Shown here: in pieces, positions 25,506-37,821 of the stretch
Layout of the letters: the number at the start of each line of letters is the position of its first letter
Numbering within the stretch: position 1 is the stretch's first letter
Origin: Musa acuminata AAA Group
Lineage: Eukaryota; Streptophyta; Magnoliopsida; Zingiberales; Musaceae
Assembly (NCBI RefSeq): GCF_036884655.1
Contig: NC_088344.1
Span: forward strand, 35,628,501-35,692,500
DNA length: 64,000 nucleotides
Reading direction: 5' to 3'
The notes under the pieces: generated by a model
The model's database searches: none
Told to the model about the DNA's origin: nothing
The model's input: the letters and a program-made list of their open reading frames with translations, nothing else
Made by a program: the position numbers and the translations under genes

Positions 25506-27114
25506 TAAAATGGAGTGATTATTAAAAACGTACCCGGCAAAATTCCCTCTTCGACAGCTGCTCTTGCAGCATTTAGAGCATCTGTAACCCTGTCTTTCTT
25601 CTCACTAACTTCAGCTTCACTTGCTCCACCAATTCCAATTCATAGACAGTAGTAAGGAAAATGAGTCAATTCCAGTATGGGTTTCAGCAAAGGACAGCAA
25701 CACCTCCAGAAAGTTTTGATAACCATTCTTGTGCTTTTTCTTTGTCAAACATTGTCGTGCTTTTCTCCATAGTTGATGTAAGCTATCGAGATATAAGAGA
25801 ACAATATTTAGGTTTACACACTCAATCAAGACCAAACCTATGCTAATGTCATTCAAGCATATATGGCAACAAAAACCTCTGCAAAGGAGACCATGCAAAA
25901 TTTCTCGTAACCCTTACGGTCTTGGCTAGAAGGATTAGAAGTCCAACTCTAGCAAGAAAAGCATCCTCGAACTTAATTGAAGAAGTCCTATCTCGTTGGA
26001 GATATTATAGAGCTCAGCATTGTCAACTTATGTCAGCTACATAATATCTTATAGGGGAAAATAGTTGCCAATTGAATTATGAATCCAATAAAATAATCAT
26101 ATAAATGTTTCCAACATAAAGCTAACATTAGTTTCTATTTTCAGTAAGCTAAAAAAAACCTTTTATTCGCTAATCATAACAAAGAAGAATAACATAGTAC
26201 CTATTTCTCATTAGTTCATGATGAGCATATATTTGTTAAGAAAACAATAATTGCAACACTCATTAAATTAATCATAAGCACATGTTCAAACCTTTCTTCA
26301 AGTAGCTTCTTGTCAGCACCACCATGTAGAATAATAGCATCATCAAGAGAGACAGTTACCTAAACAACAATATACCAGTATCACCTTAGAATTCACAGCA
26401 TTGCATGTGAAAATACTACAAACCTTTTTAACGGTACTAAGCATTTCCACTTTGACTGTCTCAAGATTCATGTCACCATCTTCAGTGATATCCTGCATGA
26501 TTTAAATGCTGAAATAAGATGATGCACTCAACACTAATGGTATCCATCAAAGAAGATTGCTGAGGAATAAAGTTACTGATCACTATCCAGGGCATATAAA
26601 TTCCAAGTCAAGAGAAGCAGCATATAACCTCGCCTCCTGTAAGTATGGCAAGATCCTCCAAATTTGCTCTTCTATTTTCACCAAAAACAAGAGCCTGATG
26701 GAACAAACCAATAATTACAACCAATTAAAGAGAAAGTTAATCATCAACCCTATTAGCAAGAATAAATACCATGGAGGATTAAGTGAATTATTATGCGTGT
26801 GCATCTGTATTCCATACGGAATGTACCTTGATACCAGCACAATGCTTATTCAGTAGCAACATGGCTAGAGCATCACTTTCTAGATCGTCAGCCACAATTA
26901 GAAGCGCTCTATGATTCTAGATAAACACATCAAAGTAAGCATGAGTCACCTTGGACACGATTTCTACTAGTTAGATTATACATGGTAGTCATTTAACAAA
27001 AAAAATGTAAAGGAGAAAACTTTGTAGCTGTATTACCTTTAAAGGAAGCTCCAATATTTGTACAAGAGAATTCATGTCTGAAATCTTCTTATCATGAATA
27101 GGACTTTCTAGTTC
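24034..27114 (-). pseudogene. Mitochondrial chaperonin CPN60 (HSP60), truncated intron-containing pseudogene
   Basis: Minus-strand exons match the second half of plant mitochondrial CPN60 in order: 27114-27037 (ELESPIHDKKISDMNSL), 26916-26827 (LLIVADDLESDALAMLLLN), 26694-26629 (FGENRRANLEDLAILTGG), 26492-26424 (EDGDMNLETVKVEML), 26359-26292 (VTVSLDDAIILHGGADKK), ~25780-25698 (AQEWLSKLSGGVAVL), ~25636-25535 ([20 protein letters not shown]), ~25237-25131 (GGGVSLLYATKELDKIQ), ~25055-24949 (LTIAGNAGVDGAVVVGKLL) and ~24130-24034 ([18 protein letters not shown]). The first five keep GT-AG and frame. The join after GGVAVL has no usable donor or acceptor and meets TGA, and the N-terminal half and the C-terminal end are not found. 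Retained introns mean a DNA duplication, not a processed copy. A live gene with unusual splicing is less likely. Confidence 0.8.
25277..25506. repeat. Compound (TA)n/(TG)n microsatellite in a CPN60 intron
   Basis: Long TA runs interrupted by short TGTGTG blocks and, later, the complementary ACACAC block at about 25468-25482, so parts could fold into a hairpin. Tyr-Ile open frames across it are artefacts. Confidence 0.97.
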
Positions 27115-27725
27115 CTGGAAAACAATGTATTCAAGTGAAAATGAATCGAGAAAAGGAACACAGTCAACAAATGGCAAGAAGTTTTGCTTCAAAACTTTCT
27201 ACTTCAGAAACTTAATAAAAAAAAACATGTTCTAATTTCTGGGTAAAACCAATGACAACTATACATATCAAACAAAATGTAATTGAAGACCTACACTATA
27301 TGACTCTTATATCACATACATTGATCCAGCCAATTCGAGAAATCTATTGTTGTCCACACTCTTTGTCACTAAGGGGATGTTGCCAGAATATTATATCAAT
27401 GAACTTCATTCCTTTGAATTTTTTAACAACATTCTGTGACTGAGCTTGGATCATGAGAGCCAGAATATCCTAGCAGATGATATCTAACTCTAACACAATG
27501 TTGAGGCAAGCTACATATCTCGATAGAATCACATGTAGGGAGAGGCTTTTGTTCACGTACAAGCACTTTTTTCGATGGATACTACTCTCTTCGTTAGACA
27601 AAATACTCAGATTTGCTTCCAATCCTTTGCATGCTAAATGTTTGACAATATGGGATGGCCAACAAAAATTGAAGCAAAAGTATTATAATTTTTTGATCAA
27701 ATTTGATGCACAACATATGATTCAA
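27115..27725. other. Intergenic region left of the F-box duplication
   Basis: The 5' half of the CPN60 copy would be expected here but no exon is recognisable. A plus-strand frame at 27477-27809 runs into the duplicated unit and has no known features. Confidence 0.35.
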
Positions 27726-30700
27726 ATATTTAACTATAATAATAAGCCACTACATTGGTTCTTACAGAAAATTCATCCTCACTTAGATTTAAATAACAAT
27801 CTTGATTAATAAATAAAATTTATATTTAAATAAAGCTATGGTTATAGAAAACTGTAGTCCTTTACATGCATCGCGCTACATCAACATGCAATAATTCCCG
27901 ACATTAGCATCAACATCCTCCTTCCTTGCTCCTCCATTGACTCTGTGGTTATATTCACCCAATTCTAAAGAGTCCAACACATCATCCTCCTTCCTTGCTC
28001 CATCGGCTATGCGGTTGTCTTCACCCAATTGTAAAGATTCTACCTCATCGTTTTGCCAAGATTCAACATCCTCTTCATTGCTCCTTCGTTGGCTATGTGG
28101 TTGTATTCACCCAAATCTAAAGAGTCCACCTCATCATTTCGCCATGATTCATCCTCGTGAGTCATGTGATCATCCATCATCCTCCTACATTCACTGCATG
28201 ATACATAATTCTGGCAATACAAAAAGCTCCTCAAGTTCAACTTAGATGATAACAATTTGAATGCTCTTTGGCCATCCATAGTTTCAAACACATTCGATAG
28301 TGGCATAGCTTCCGATACCTCATCGAGTTGCACTAGGGTGTGCGATAGGTTAAGTACCTCAAGATGTCTCATACCTACTATGGACAAAATAGCTTGAAAG
28401 GTTGTCTTGCAACACCGCAAGCTTAAGACCTTCAACCCACGAAACACAAGTAGAGCAGTTGCTGCAAAGTGTTCAGTGTAGCAACCCATGACCTTTAGCG
28501 TAGAGAAGCTCTTACAGTATTCTCTTATATCGAGCATTATGAAAGTTGGATCAGAGTACCCAGGCCACTGAGAAAACTCAGGCATCGTCATCGATTCCAA
28601 TTCTGTCCATCCTTTGATAGCGTTGCGCATTGTAACTTCACTGATAAGATTCCAACATGGTAGGACGAGCCTTTTAAGATGAGGGCACCTATATATACAG
28701 ATCAACAAATCATTTAACCAAATTAAACGAAGGTAGTAAACAAGAAACCAATATAGTTGTATCATTTATCCTTCGGCAATGAGGTTCACGTCTTCATCCT
28801 TTATGCACAGATGGGGGTGGAATATAATGGACGTGATGTTTCCATGAACACAAGCAATCACTATTCTTAGTGTTTCTGATAACCCCTGTGCTCTTGTGTT
28901 CACCCTCATAAAGTTGGACCGTAGAAGTTGGAGGCTAAGTGATGAATCCGACGAAGCCATTCGCCATGACCGACAAACTTGGGTTGTCGTACATTGATCT
29001 TTTGGATTTAGTTCTTTAAAAATCTTTAAAATTAAATCAATGGACAAATCCCCCCATTCTATTCTTTCAGAGGTAATGATGGGCAAATCCCCTCGTTCGG
29101 AGCTAATGATGTTTCCCATTTTCCTAGTTTAAGGTGCAGTCAAAACAAAAAAAAGGGTGACACTACGAAAGAAGAAAAAAATAAAGCATATTAAACAAAA
29201 ATTACCTGTGCTTATCAACAGAATATTAATTCTTGTAGTAGAGAAAATATATAGATCACATAAATATTTTAGGCTCTTTTCTATGTTAAACTTTTGATCA
29301 CTATTAATTCATCTGAGATCTAAGTAGTAGAACCATTTACAAATCTAATATAGATGAGAAATCCTTTCGATAACTGACATCTAATTAGAAAAATATAAAG
29401 GAATATTTGAATGACCATATTATGAAACAAAAAAAATAATTATAAAAAATAAAAATAAGAAATTACATATAATCTTACTCGGTCAATAGTAACCATCACA
29501 AGAGAATCTTGACTGTGTCGAACTAAGCGATGCCCTCAAATGCAATTCAGGTTGGACCTGATTCCAACTAGAGCATACCCTCCGACACAATTCCAATTTC
29601 TAACTTTATTTTCCTTTTTCAATGAAAATACAAACTAAATGATTTAAAACTTTAAAACCTATAACATAACAAAGAATACATATTAAGTATACAAGTTTTG
29701 AAATCAATATCTAAATTCATAATTATTTTTTAAAACATGCAATAGAAGCTCTACACTTGCAATATCGTAAAATCTGGATTTAACACATGTGTGATGAAAT
29801 TTATTTTAGAAAATCATGCAAAAACCACATACACCAAATATTAGGAATATGCATCATAACAAAAGAAAATTCATAATATTCAAGAATCATTAGTTTAACC
29901 TTAATGTTGGAATTATGAATCGGTAACATACTTTTAATCTTTAAAATCATGAACAAGTTATATGATAGATTAAAATTTTTAAAAATAAAGATAAAATACA
30001 AGGACTTTGGAAAACCTACCTCTATGTAAGATGAAGGTATTCCTCTCTTTTGATTCCTTCACTAATAGGAAATCTCGTAACGTTGTTGATTAATGTTGGG
30101 AAAAACTTGTCTCTCTCCAAGATGAAGATCTTCCTCTCTTTCAATTCCTTTGACTCAAAGGCAAACTCGTAGGATTGTTGATTAACGTTAGGGTGGGGGA
30201 GATGGGGGGTGTCTACCATCGTTAAATAGGAGAGGGAGGGCTTCTTACTAAAGAAAGAAATAATTAATTTTACTATATTCCTAATGAAATTAAATTTCAA
30301 CTATGAATTAATTTTCCTTATTAGTAAACACAAGCAAGAAAACAAATGAACAGAAATTTTCTTATTAGATCAAAGTTCTACTTATCGAAGTTTAATTTTA
30401 AGGAAAAAGAAATTTAAAATTTTCAATGGCTATAGTGTAGGTTTGTCTCCCTTGTAGTAGTCAGTATGATGCATGAGCCATCGGTTACAGTAGATTTACA
30501 AGAATTTACATCTTAGGTCGACAGAGTAGAGAAGGAAATGGAGTCAGATTCATCTTCGTCTATACTTTTGGTTTAATTTTTAGTTTGATTTAAAATTTCA
30601 AAGATAAATCTTGGTGATCAATGTTATAAATCAATATGTAATAAAGGAGATTTATCAAATATTAACATACATTTTATGAGTCCAAATTCTTAAAATTTTA

Positions 30701-30830
30701 TGTTCTTTATGACAATAAATTATTGTTGATTTGATACTCTTTTGAATTAGTGTATATCAATCGTGTTTTGTTGTGGTTGGTAAGTGCTTTTAAATTGTTT
30801 AGGCAAGTACCCTCAAAGGGCATGAAATCA
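27726..30830. repeat. Left unit of a 3.1-kb tandem segmental duplication
   Basis: Aligns along its length with 31118-34200: shared blocks include the AT-rich 3' flank (AACAATCTTGATTAATAAATAAAA), the F-box gene, its 5' flank (TTAGTTTAACCTTAATGTTGG), and the GATGCATGAGCCATCG block. The offset is about 3.4 kb. The right boundary is approximate (around TTGTTGTGGTTGGTAAGT at 30770). Confidence 0.92.
28040..29119 (-). pseudogene. F-box/LRR protein, left copy, intron donor lost
   Basis: Exon 1 would be 29119-28770 and exon 2 28688-28040, giving 332 residues with an open frame. Residues ~18-60 form an F-box (WGDLSIDLILKIF, then QVCRSWR). The rest holds leucine-rich repeats (CPHLKRLVLP, LKVLSLRCC, HLEVLNLSHT) and an acidic tail, as in SKIP19-like SCF substrate receptors. 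The intron donor that is GT in the right copy is AT here (plus-strand 28768-28769), so normal splicing should fail. Unspliced mRNA stops immediately after the F-box at LIAEG, leaving a 117-residue F-box-only protein. It is either a pseudogene or a truncated, possibly interfering, product. The relatives' pathway is ubiquitin ligase targeting; no substrate can be named. Confidence 0.75.
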
Positions 30831-31040
30831 AAACGAAAATTTTAAAAATTAAAATTTGATTATTCTATATATATTAATATACCTTAAGTTTTTGGTAAGA
30901 AGTAGAATATTACATAACACTCGGAGTATTATATGTATCTCTTTGATAGATAAGTGAGAGAAAATAAAAAAATATTTTGTTAAATTTATAAGAGAGCATG
31001 GTTTGGGTTAACCGAAGTGTATCTAATCTCAGCAAAAAAT

Positions 31041-31097
<57 letters not shown>

Positions 31098-31117
31098 GTA
31101 TATACATATATATATAT
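30831..31117. other. Spacer between the duplicated units
   Basis: AT-rich spacer ending in a TA microsatellite. No gene seen. Confidence 0.5.
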
Positions 31118-31120
31118 ATA
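31040..31120. repeat. (TA)n microsatellite at the duplication junction
   Basis: TA repeats broken by periodic TG steps. It lies at the left edge of the right-hand duplicated unit. Confidence 0.95.
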
Positions 31121-34100
31121 ACTATAATAAGCCAATAATTGGTTGTTACATAATATTCATCCTCACTTAGACAGTAATGATGTAATCTTTGGAGACAATA
31201 ATAACAATCTTGATTAATAAATAAAATTCATATTTAAAGAAAAAACTAAGGTTATAGAAAACATTAGTCCTTTGCATGCATTGCGCTACATCAGCATGCA
31301 ATAATACCATTAGCATCAACATCCTCCTTCCCTGCTCCTCCGTTAGCTGTGTGGTTGTATGTATTCACCCATTTATAAAGAGTCCAACACGTCATCCTCC
31401 ATCGGTTATGCGATTATTTTCACCCAATTCTAAAGATTCCACCACCTCATCGTTTCGCAAGGATTCGACATCCTCCTTCGTTGCTCCTCCGTTGGCTATG
31501 TCGTCGTCTTCACCCAATTCTAAATAGTCCACCTCATCGTTTCGCCAGGATTCATCCTCGTGAGTCATGTGATCATCCATCATTCTCCTGCATTCACTGC
31601 ATGATATATAATTCTGGCAGTACAAAAGGCTCCTCAAGTTCAAGCTAGATAACATTTTGAACGCTCTTTGGCCATCCATAGTTTCAAACGCTTTCACTAG
31701 TGGCATAGCTTCCGATCCCTCACCGAGTTGCACTAGGGCGTGTGATAGGTTAAGTACCTCAAGATGTCTCATATATTCTAAAAAATCAAAACCTTGCATG
31801 GTTATCCTGCAACACCGTAAGCTTAAAACCTTCAACCCACAAAGCGCTGTACCACAAGATGCTGCAAAGTATCGAGAGAAGAGACCCATGACCTTTAGCG
31901 TAGAGAAGCTCTCACAGTATTCTTTTATATTGACTATTATCAAAATCGGACCACGGACCCCAAACAATTTAGAAAACCCAGGCAGAGTTATCGATTCCAA
32001 TTCTGGCCATCCTTTTATGGCTTTGAACATTGTACGTTCACTGATAAGATCCCAACATGGTAGGATGAGCCTTTTAAGATGAGGGCACCTATATATACAG
32101 ATCAACAAACCATTTGATCAAATCAAATGAAGGCAATGAACAAGAAACCAATATAGTTGTATCATTTACCCTTCGGCAATGAGGTTCACGTCTTCATCCT
32201 TTATGCGCAGACGGGGGTGGAATATAATGGATGTGATGTTTCCATGAACAGAAGCAACCACTGTTCTTAGTGCTTCTGATAACCCCAACGCTCTCGTGTC
32301 CACCCTTACAATGTTGGACCGTAGAACTTGGAGACTAAGTGATGAATCCAACGAAGTCACTCGCCATGATCGCGAAACTTGGGCTGCCGTACATCGATCT
32401 TTTGGATTTAGTTCTTTAAATATCTTTAAAATGAATTCAGCGGGCAAAGCCCCCCATTCTCTTCTTTCAGAGGTACTACTGATGGGCAAATCCCCCTCTT
32501 CTTTCCGTTCCGAGCTAATGATGTTTCCCATTTTCCTAATTTAAAAGGTGCAGCCAAAATTACATGTGCTTATCAACAAACAGAATGTTAATTCTCCTAG
32601 TAGAGTAAATCTATCTACAGATCACATCAATATTTTAGGCGTTTTTCTATGTTAAACTATGGATCGCTATTAATCCATCCAAGTTCTAAGTAGTAGAACC
32701 ATTTACAAATCTAAGATAGATGAGAAATCCTTTTTGGCAATAAGAAACTAAATCTAATTAGAAAAATATAAAAGAATATTTGAATCACCATATTATGAAA
32801 CCAAAATAAATATGAAAAAATAAAAATAAGAAATTACATATAATCTTACTCTCGATCAATAGTAACCATCAAAAGAGAATCTTGATTGTGTCGAACCGAG
32901 TGATGCCCTCAAATGTAATTTAGATCAGACCTGATTCCAACTATAGCGAACCCTCCAATACAATACAATTCGAATTTCTATCTTTATTTTTCTTTTTTAT
33001 AAAAAATACAAACTAAATGATTTATAAATTTAAAACCTATAACATAACAAAGAATACATATTAAGTATACAAGTTTTGCAATCGATAACTAAATTCATAA
33101 TTATTTTTTAAAACATGAAATAGAAGTTCTACACTTGCAATATCATAAAATCTAGATTTAAAACATGTATGATGAAATCTATTTTAGAAAATCATGCAAA
33201 AACCACATATTACCAAATGTTAGGAATATGCATCATAACAAAAGAAAATTCATAATATTCAAGAATCATTAGTTTAACCTTAATGTTGGAATTATGAATC
33301 AGTAACATACTTTTAATCTTTAAAATCATGAACAATTTATATGATAGATTAAATTTTTAAAAAATAAAAGATAATATACAAGGACTTTGGAAAAGCTACC
33401 CTTCTCTAAGATAGAAGATATTTCTCTCTTTTGATCCCTTCACTAGTTGGCAATCTCATAGCACTGTTGATTAATGTTGGGAAAAACCTGCCTCTCTCCG
33501 AGTTGAAGATCTTCCTCTCTTTCAATCCTTTTCACTCACAACCTCGTAGCGTTATTGATTGACATTAGGGTGGGGGGAGATAGGGGTTATCTACTATTGT
33601 TAAGTAGGAGAGGGAGGGTTTCTTACTAAGGAAAGAAATAATTAATTTTAATTAATTAATTTTGCTATATTCCTAATTTACCCACACTAATTAGAAACTA
33701 AATTTCAACTAGGAATTTTTTCCTTATTAGTTAACACAGGCAAGAAAACAAATGAATGGAAACTTTTTTATTAGAGCAAAGTTCTTATTATAGAAGTTTA
33801 ATTTTAAGAAAAAAATTTAAAAATTTCAATGACTATAGTGTAAGTTTATCTCCCTCGTAGTCAGTATGATGCATGAGCCATCGATCACAGAATAGATTCA
33901 CAAGTATTTAAATCTTAGGTTGAGAGAGGTAGAGAAAGAATCGGAGTGAGACTCATCTTCCTCTTTACCTCTGATTTAATTTTTAGTTTGATTTCAATTT
34001 TCAAAGATAAATCTTAGTGATCAATGTTATAAATTCATATTGATAATGGAGATTATCAAAATTTAACATACATTTTATGAGATCAAAGTCCCCAAATTTT

Positions 34101-34200
34101 GTGTTCTTTATAATATTAAATTATTATTGATTTGATACTCTTTTGAATCTATGTATATCAATTATGTTTTGTTGTGGTTGGTAAGTACTTTTGGATTAAA
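31118..34200. repeat. Right unit of the 3.1-kb tandem segmental duplication
   Basis: Counterpart of 27726-30830 with the same gene and flanks in the same order and orientation. Its right edge meets the gypsy element G2 at about 34200-34210. Confidence 0.92.
31392..32531 (-). CDS. F-box/LRR protein (SKIP19-like), right copy, intact
   Basis: Exon 1 is 32531-32170 and exon 2 is 32088-31392 with a GT donor and AG acceptor, totalling 1,059 nt or 352 residues without a stop. The protein starts MGNIISSER; a second-position glycine is worth noting for possible lipid modification. The F-box lies at about residues 22-65 (WGALPAEFILKIF, VSRSWR) and is followed by degenerate LRRs (CPHLKRLILP, LKVLSLRCC, HLEVLNLSHA), then a Cys-containing block (CQNYISCSECRRMM) and an acidic, Asn/Asp-rich tail with a short internal repeat (RNDEV..LELGE seen twice or more). 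F-box proteins bind SKP1 and present targets to SCF ubiquitin ligases. Target unknown. The tail is longer than in the left copy. Confidence 0.85.
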
Positions 34201-34209
34201 GGGCAAGTG

Positions 34210-34950
34210 TCCATACACTACCTGTATTTCGGTATCATTCCTATCTAAAATGATATGTTGGTGGTATTTCTAGTATAATTGATCACCAATGTATGATGAG
34301 TTGATGGTAGTTATCCTATAATTATCTCAAATAGGCTTTTGTTGATTTTGTTAGATATAGAGTTCTGTTGTAATTTGTAGAAGAATTGGGCTATATCTAA
34401 CAGGTTCATCTAATCTCGTTGATTGGAACTCATATATTATCAAAGATAATGCTTCAAAAGTGAGTTTTTTTATTCAGTTTGGCCATCCGAGATTTATGGA
34501 GAAGCATAACTTGGATATTAATAATTTAGACAACTTGGTCCAAAATCACCCAAGAACCATGTTAGACATTATGTAGAACTCAATATTTTACTACAAGCTT
34601 TATTATCAACTTGGTCATCTCTTCTATTGAGTAGGAGAGTAGCAATGAATGTTACGTAATATGAGAACCAATCAACTACTATAAATCTTGACATTAGTCC
34701 CTCTACCATCAACAACATTGATGTAAAGTCAAATGACATACTCTTCATGGCCACTCTGGTTTAGCAAAGGCTCCAGAAGACTTACTTTTGTTGCTCCATA
34801 TTATTTTATTGATAAGTGAGGCACATATGAGCATATTCCTCTATATTAGTCATCATCTTTGGCCAATAGAAGTCCCCCTTCATAAGAGCCCAAGTTTTGT
34901 GAATGTTTGGATGTCCACCTTAAATTATCCACATAAGAAATATAAACAAT
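34210..34950 (-). pseudogene. Gypsy integrase remnant (G2)
   Basis: Zinc-binding part at about 34930-34800 reads GHPNIHKTW, then GDFYWPKM, then CLTYQ (His and Cys residues of the HHCC finger). The catalytic core follows at 34754-34569 (SMSFDFTSML, FIVVDWFSYYVTFIA), then SDGQTE near 34480 and LLDIAQFFYKLQ near 34390. Several stops. Confidence 0.8.
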
Positions 34951-35099
34951 ATTCCTTTTAGTGTAGATAAATCTCTTTAGGATGTAAAATGATCATGTCT
35001 TGTCTTCTTTAGTTAATTACATCAAGGTTACTATTTGGGATTACTGTATAGTCCATCTTTGATCCTGAAAAGAAAGTTAGATTATAACTGACTCACTTC

Positions 35100-36300
35100 G
35101 CCTTTACATTTTAGTTGCACCGTGCTCACCAACTTCACTTTTTTGCTTAAGGCATCAACTATCCTTTCTCATCACCATATTAAATTTAGTCAAAAAGTCC
35201 TATCATCGGACTTGCGTTGGGGAGACTTCTTTTTAGTCTAGAAGTTAGCATGGTATTATCCTTTCTCATCACAAATTATGTTCCCAAAAGATAGTGCCTT
35301 CACATTCATAGATAGTAGACCACTATTGTAACTGCTCATACACTAGATACTACCACTTGATCTTATTGAGCTTGCAGTTCTCGTACACCATTAAGTAACC
35401 CTCTTGCATAAGAATTCTAATAGTGAAGTCCATTTGTGTGGATATCAAAAGGCTTCTCATGCTACAGGAACATTAACATAGGTTTTTCCAATATAGTAGT
35501 CTTTAGGTTTTAGAATGATGCTTCATATTTATTGACCATCTCCAAGATTGCTTCTTCTTTAACAACCCCATTAGTGGAGCTACACGCTTCAAATGCCCTA
35601 AAATAAAACATTGATAATAGTTGATGAATCTAAGAAAGGATCTAAGCTCAGGAACATTCTTTAGTGTTTGTCACTCTATCATAGCTTGCTTATTTGATTT
35701 GTCCATCCTAATTGACCTTTTATTGACTTGGTACCGTAAGAGTAGAATTTTCATATGGGCAAAGTAGTCCTTCTCCTTTTTTAAAAATAAAGTATTCTCT
35801 CTAAGAATCTTGAAGATTGCTCAAAAGTGTTCAATGTGTTCTTCCAAATTTTAGTTATAGATGATGATATCATTTAGATAGATAAGCACAAACTTATTCA
35901 GTTACTCCTTTAATAGTTGGTTCATTATAGTGTAAAACATAATCAAAGCATTAGTTAAGCTGAAAGGTATCACTAAGAACTCAACATAACTGATCACATA
36001 GGTAATCATCGTTTCATCACCTTCAGTCATCCACACTTATTATCATTTCATTGTTTTGAGAAGTACTTTGCCTTCCCAATTTATTCAAAAAGTTCATGAT
36101 TAGCATATTAGGTTGCATATTTTTCACTGTTACCTAGTTGAGGGCTTGATAATTGATGCATCAACAAATACTCTCATCTCGTTTCTTTTGAAAAAGAACT
36201 AGAGCTCCAAATTGTGCTTTAGAACTATAAATGAGGCTAAGACTTAATGATTCATCTAATTGCTTCTTGAGCATTATCAACTCAAGAGGGGACCATGTGT
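35100..36300 (-). pseudogene. Gypsy reverse transcriptase/RNase H remnant (G2)
   Basis: The polymerase motif lies at about 35898-35855 and reads LIYLNDIIIYN, corresponding to the family YVDD box with Val-Asp changed to Leu-Asn, so a catalytic aspartate is lost. Downstream, 35645-35520 gives LRFINYYQCFI and APLMGLLKK, the RT to RNase H connection. No continuous frame. Confidence 0.8.
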
Positions 36301-36562
36301 TATGGTAGTCTCGCTAGAGGCTTCAGTTCCGATTACAATTGAATGAGATGATCTACACCTTTACATGGTGGTAGAGTTTTTGATAACTCTAGCGGCATAA
36401 TGTCTAGTAGAGTTTTTGATAAATCTAATGGCATAATGTCTATAAACTCTTTCAAGACATTTACCACTATAATATATTCTTAAGCAATCTTCATATTAAG
36501 TGGCTCCAACTTCACTATAGCTAGAATAGTTAGTTCACCTTTGTGCACCCTTTTTTAGATCC

Positions 36563-36889
36563 TTAGTTTCTCCTTAAGATTGGGACCATATAGAGGCCTT
36601 CATCGATATCAAGCACAGAGTTGAGGAATGACATTGGAACTATCTTGATTGCATGCATGAACTCTATTCCAAGGATCACTTGAAAGTTATCCAATGGCAT
36701 CGCCATTATATTTATGCTTCCACTCCATATCTCAATTTGGATAAGAACCTCATTCACCAACTTAAATATTTGCATAGCATTTAATTTTATAACCTTCATT
36801 CGACTTAGGCTCTTCTCTAGATTTAGCTCGAGTTGCCTTACTTTGTGGTCATTGATAAAATTATCAGTAGCACCCATATCCATCATCAC
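36563..36889 (-). pseudogene. Gypsy aspartic protease remnant (G2)
   Basis: A 108-codon open stretch contains DMGATDNFI (family D-S/T-G-A-T-x-x-F-I, here with Met in place of Ser/Thr at the second position of the active site) and VILGIEFM (family VILGMDWL). It is the retropepsin domain between gag and RT. Confidence 0.8.
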
Positions 36890-37821
36890 ATGAGTCTTTC
36901 AGCCATTGATCATAATGTCCACATATGTCAACTTGCTACTCCTTACTTTATGTTGTTTTGTCCTTGGTTGCTCCCCCACTTAACCCTATAATCCATTCAA
37001 TATATGCCTTTCTCCCATTCAAGAACCTTATGAATCTTCGTTGTTGCTATTTGATTCAAAGTTATTCAAACTAAGAGTGACAATGACTTTACCCTTGCTT
37101 GATCTTGGGGTATGGTATCTTCTTATGCAGATTGAGTTTTTCTGACACATGTGCCTTAGGCACATTTTGTCTAGTGCCTCCCGTCATAACGAGTTCCTTT
37201 TATACTTTTCAAGGTACCTCTTCTTCTTTGACTTATGGCATCACCATTATGTAATAGTCCTTCTCGACTATGTATGAGATGCCGGCTTCATCATTCATTA
37301 CAAATTCTTATAATCGATAATCTCCACAAGGAGGTGGAGGGGTTCAAGAAGAAGAGGGGAGACCCGGTGCTTTTTACTAAGGTGGAGGCTCAAGGAGCTA
37401 AGTTAGGGAGGCACTAGAAGAGGTCTAGTGACGTCTCGTCGAGAGCTAGAGGTGATCCTTATCTTGTCTTCTAAGGTGATCCTTTTTTTTACAACTAGCA
37501 CCATAAGCATGGTAGACCAAGGCTTGCACTCAAGGTATAGTCACTTGACCTAACCTTAAAGAATGCCTCAAGGGTAGAATCTTTTAAAGTTTGTAATATG
37601 TCATGTCCTAAGAAGCACCACCCCTTCTATTGTCCCAAGGTGATAGGTTTCATCTCAGAAGACCTCGATGACTCAAAATGACCCTTTATAGTTTGGCGCT
37701 AGCTCTCCCCAGGATATAGTTGGGTCACTAACTTTAGCTTTTTGAAACACTAGGTCTCATCTAGGGGTGCTTCAATTAGTGGCTCTATTGTCATAGGATA
37801 TGGGATGGACTTGGCGAAATC

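Noticed and set aside
30022..30300. 92-codon minus-strand ORF upstream of the left F-box gene
   Set aside because: The corresponding frame is broken in the duplicated unit, so it is unlikely to be conserved coding.
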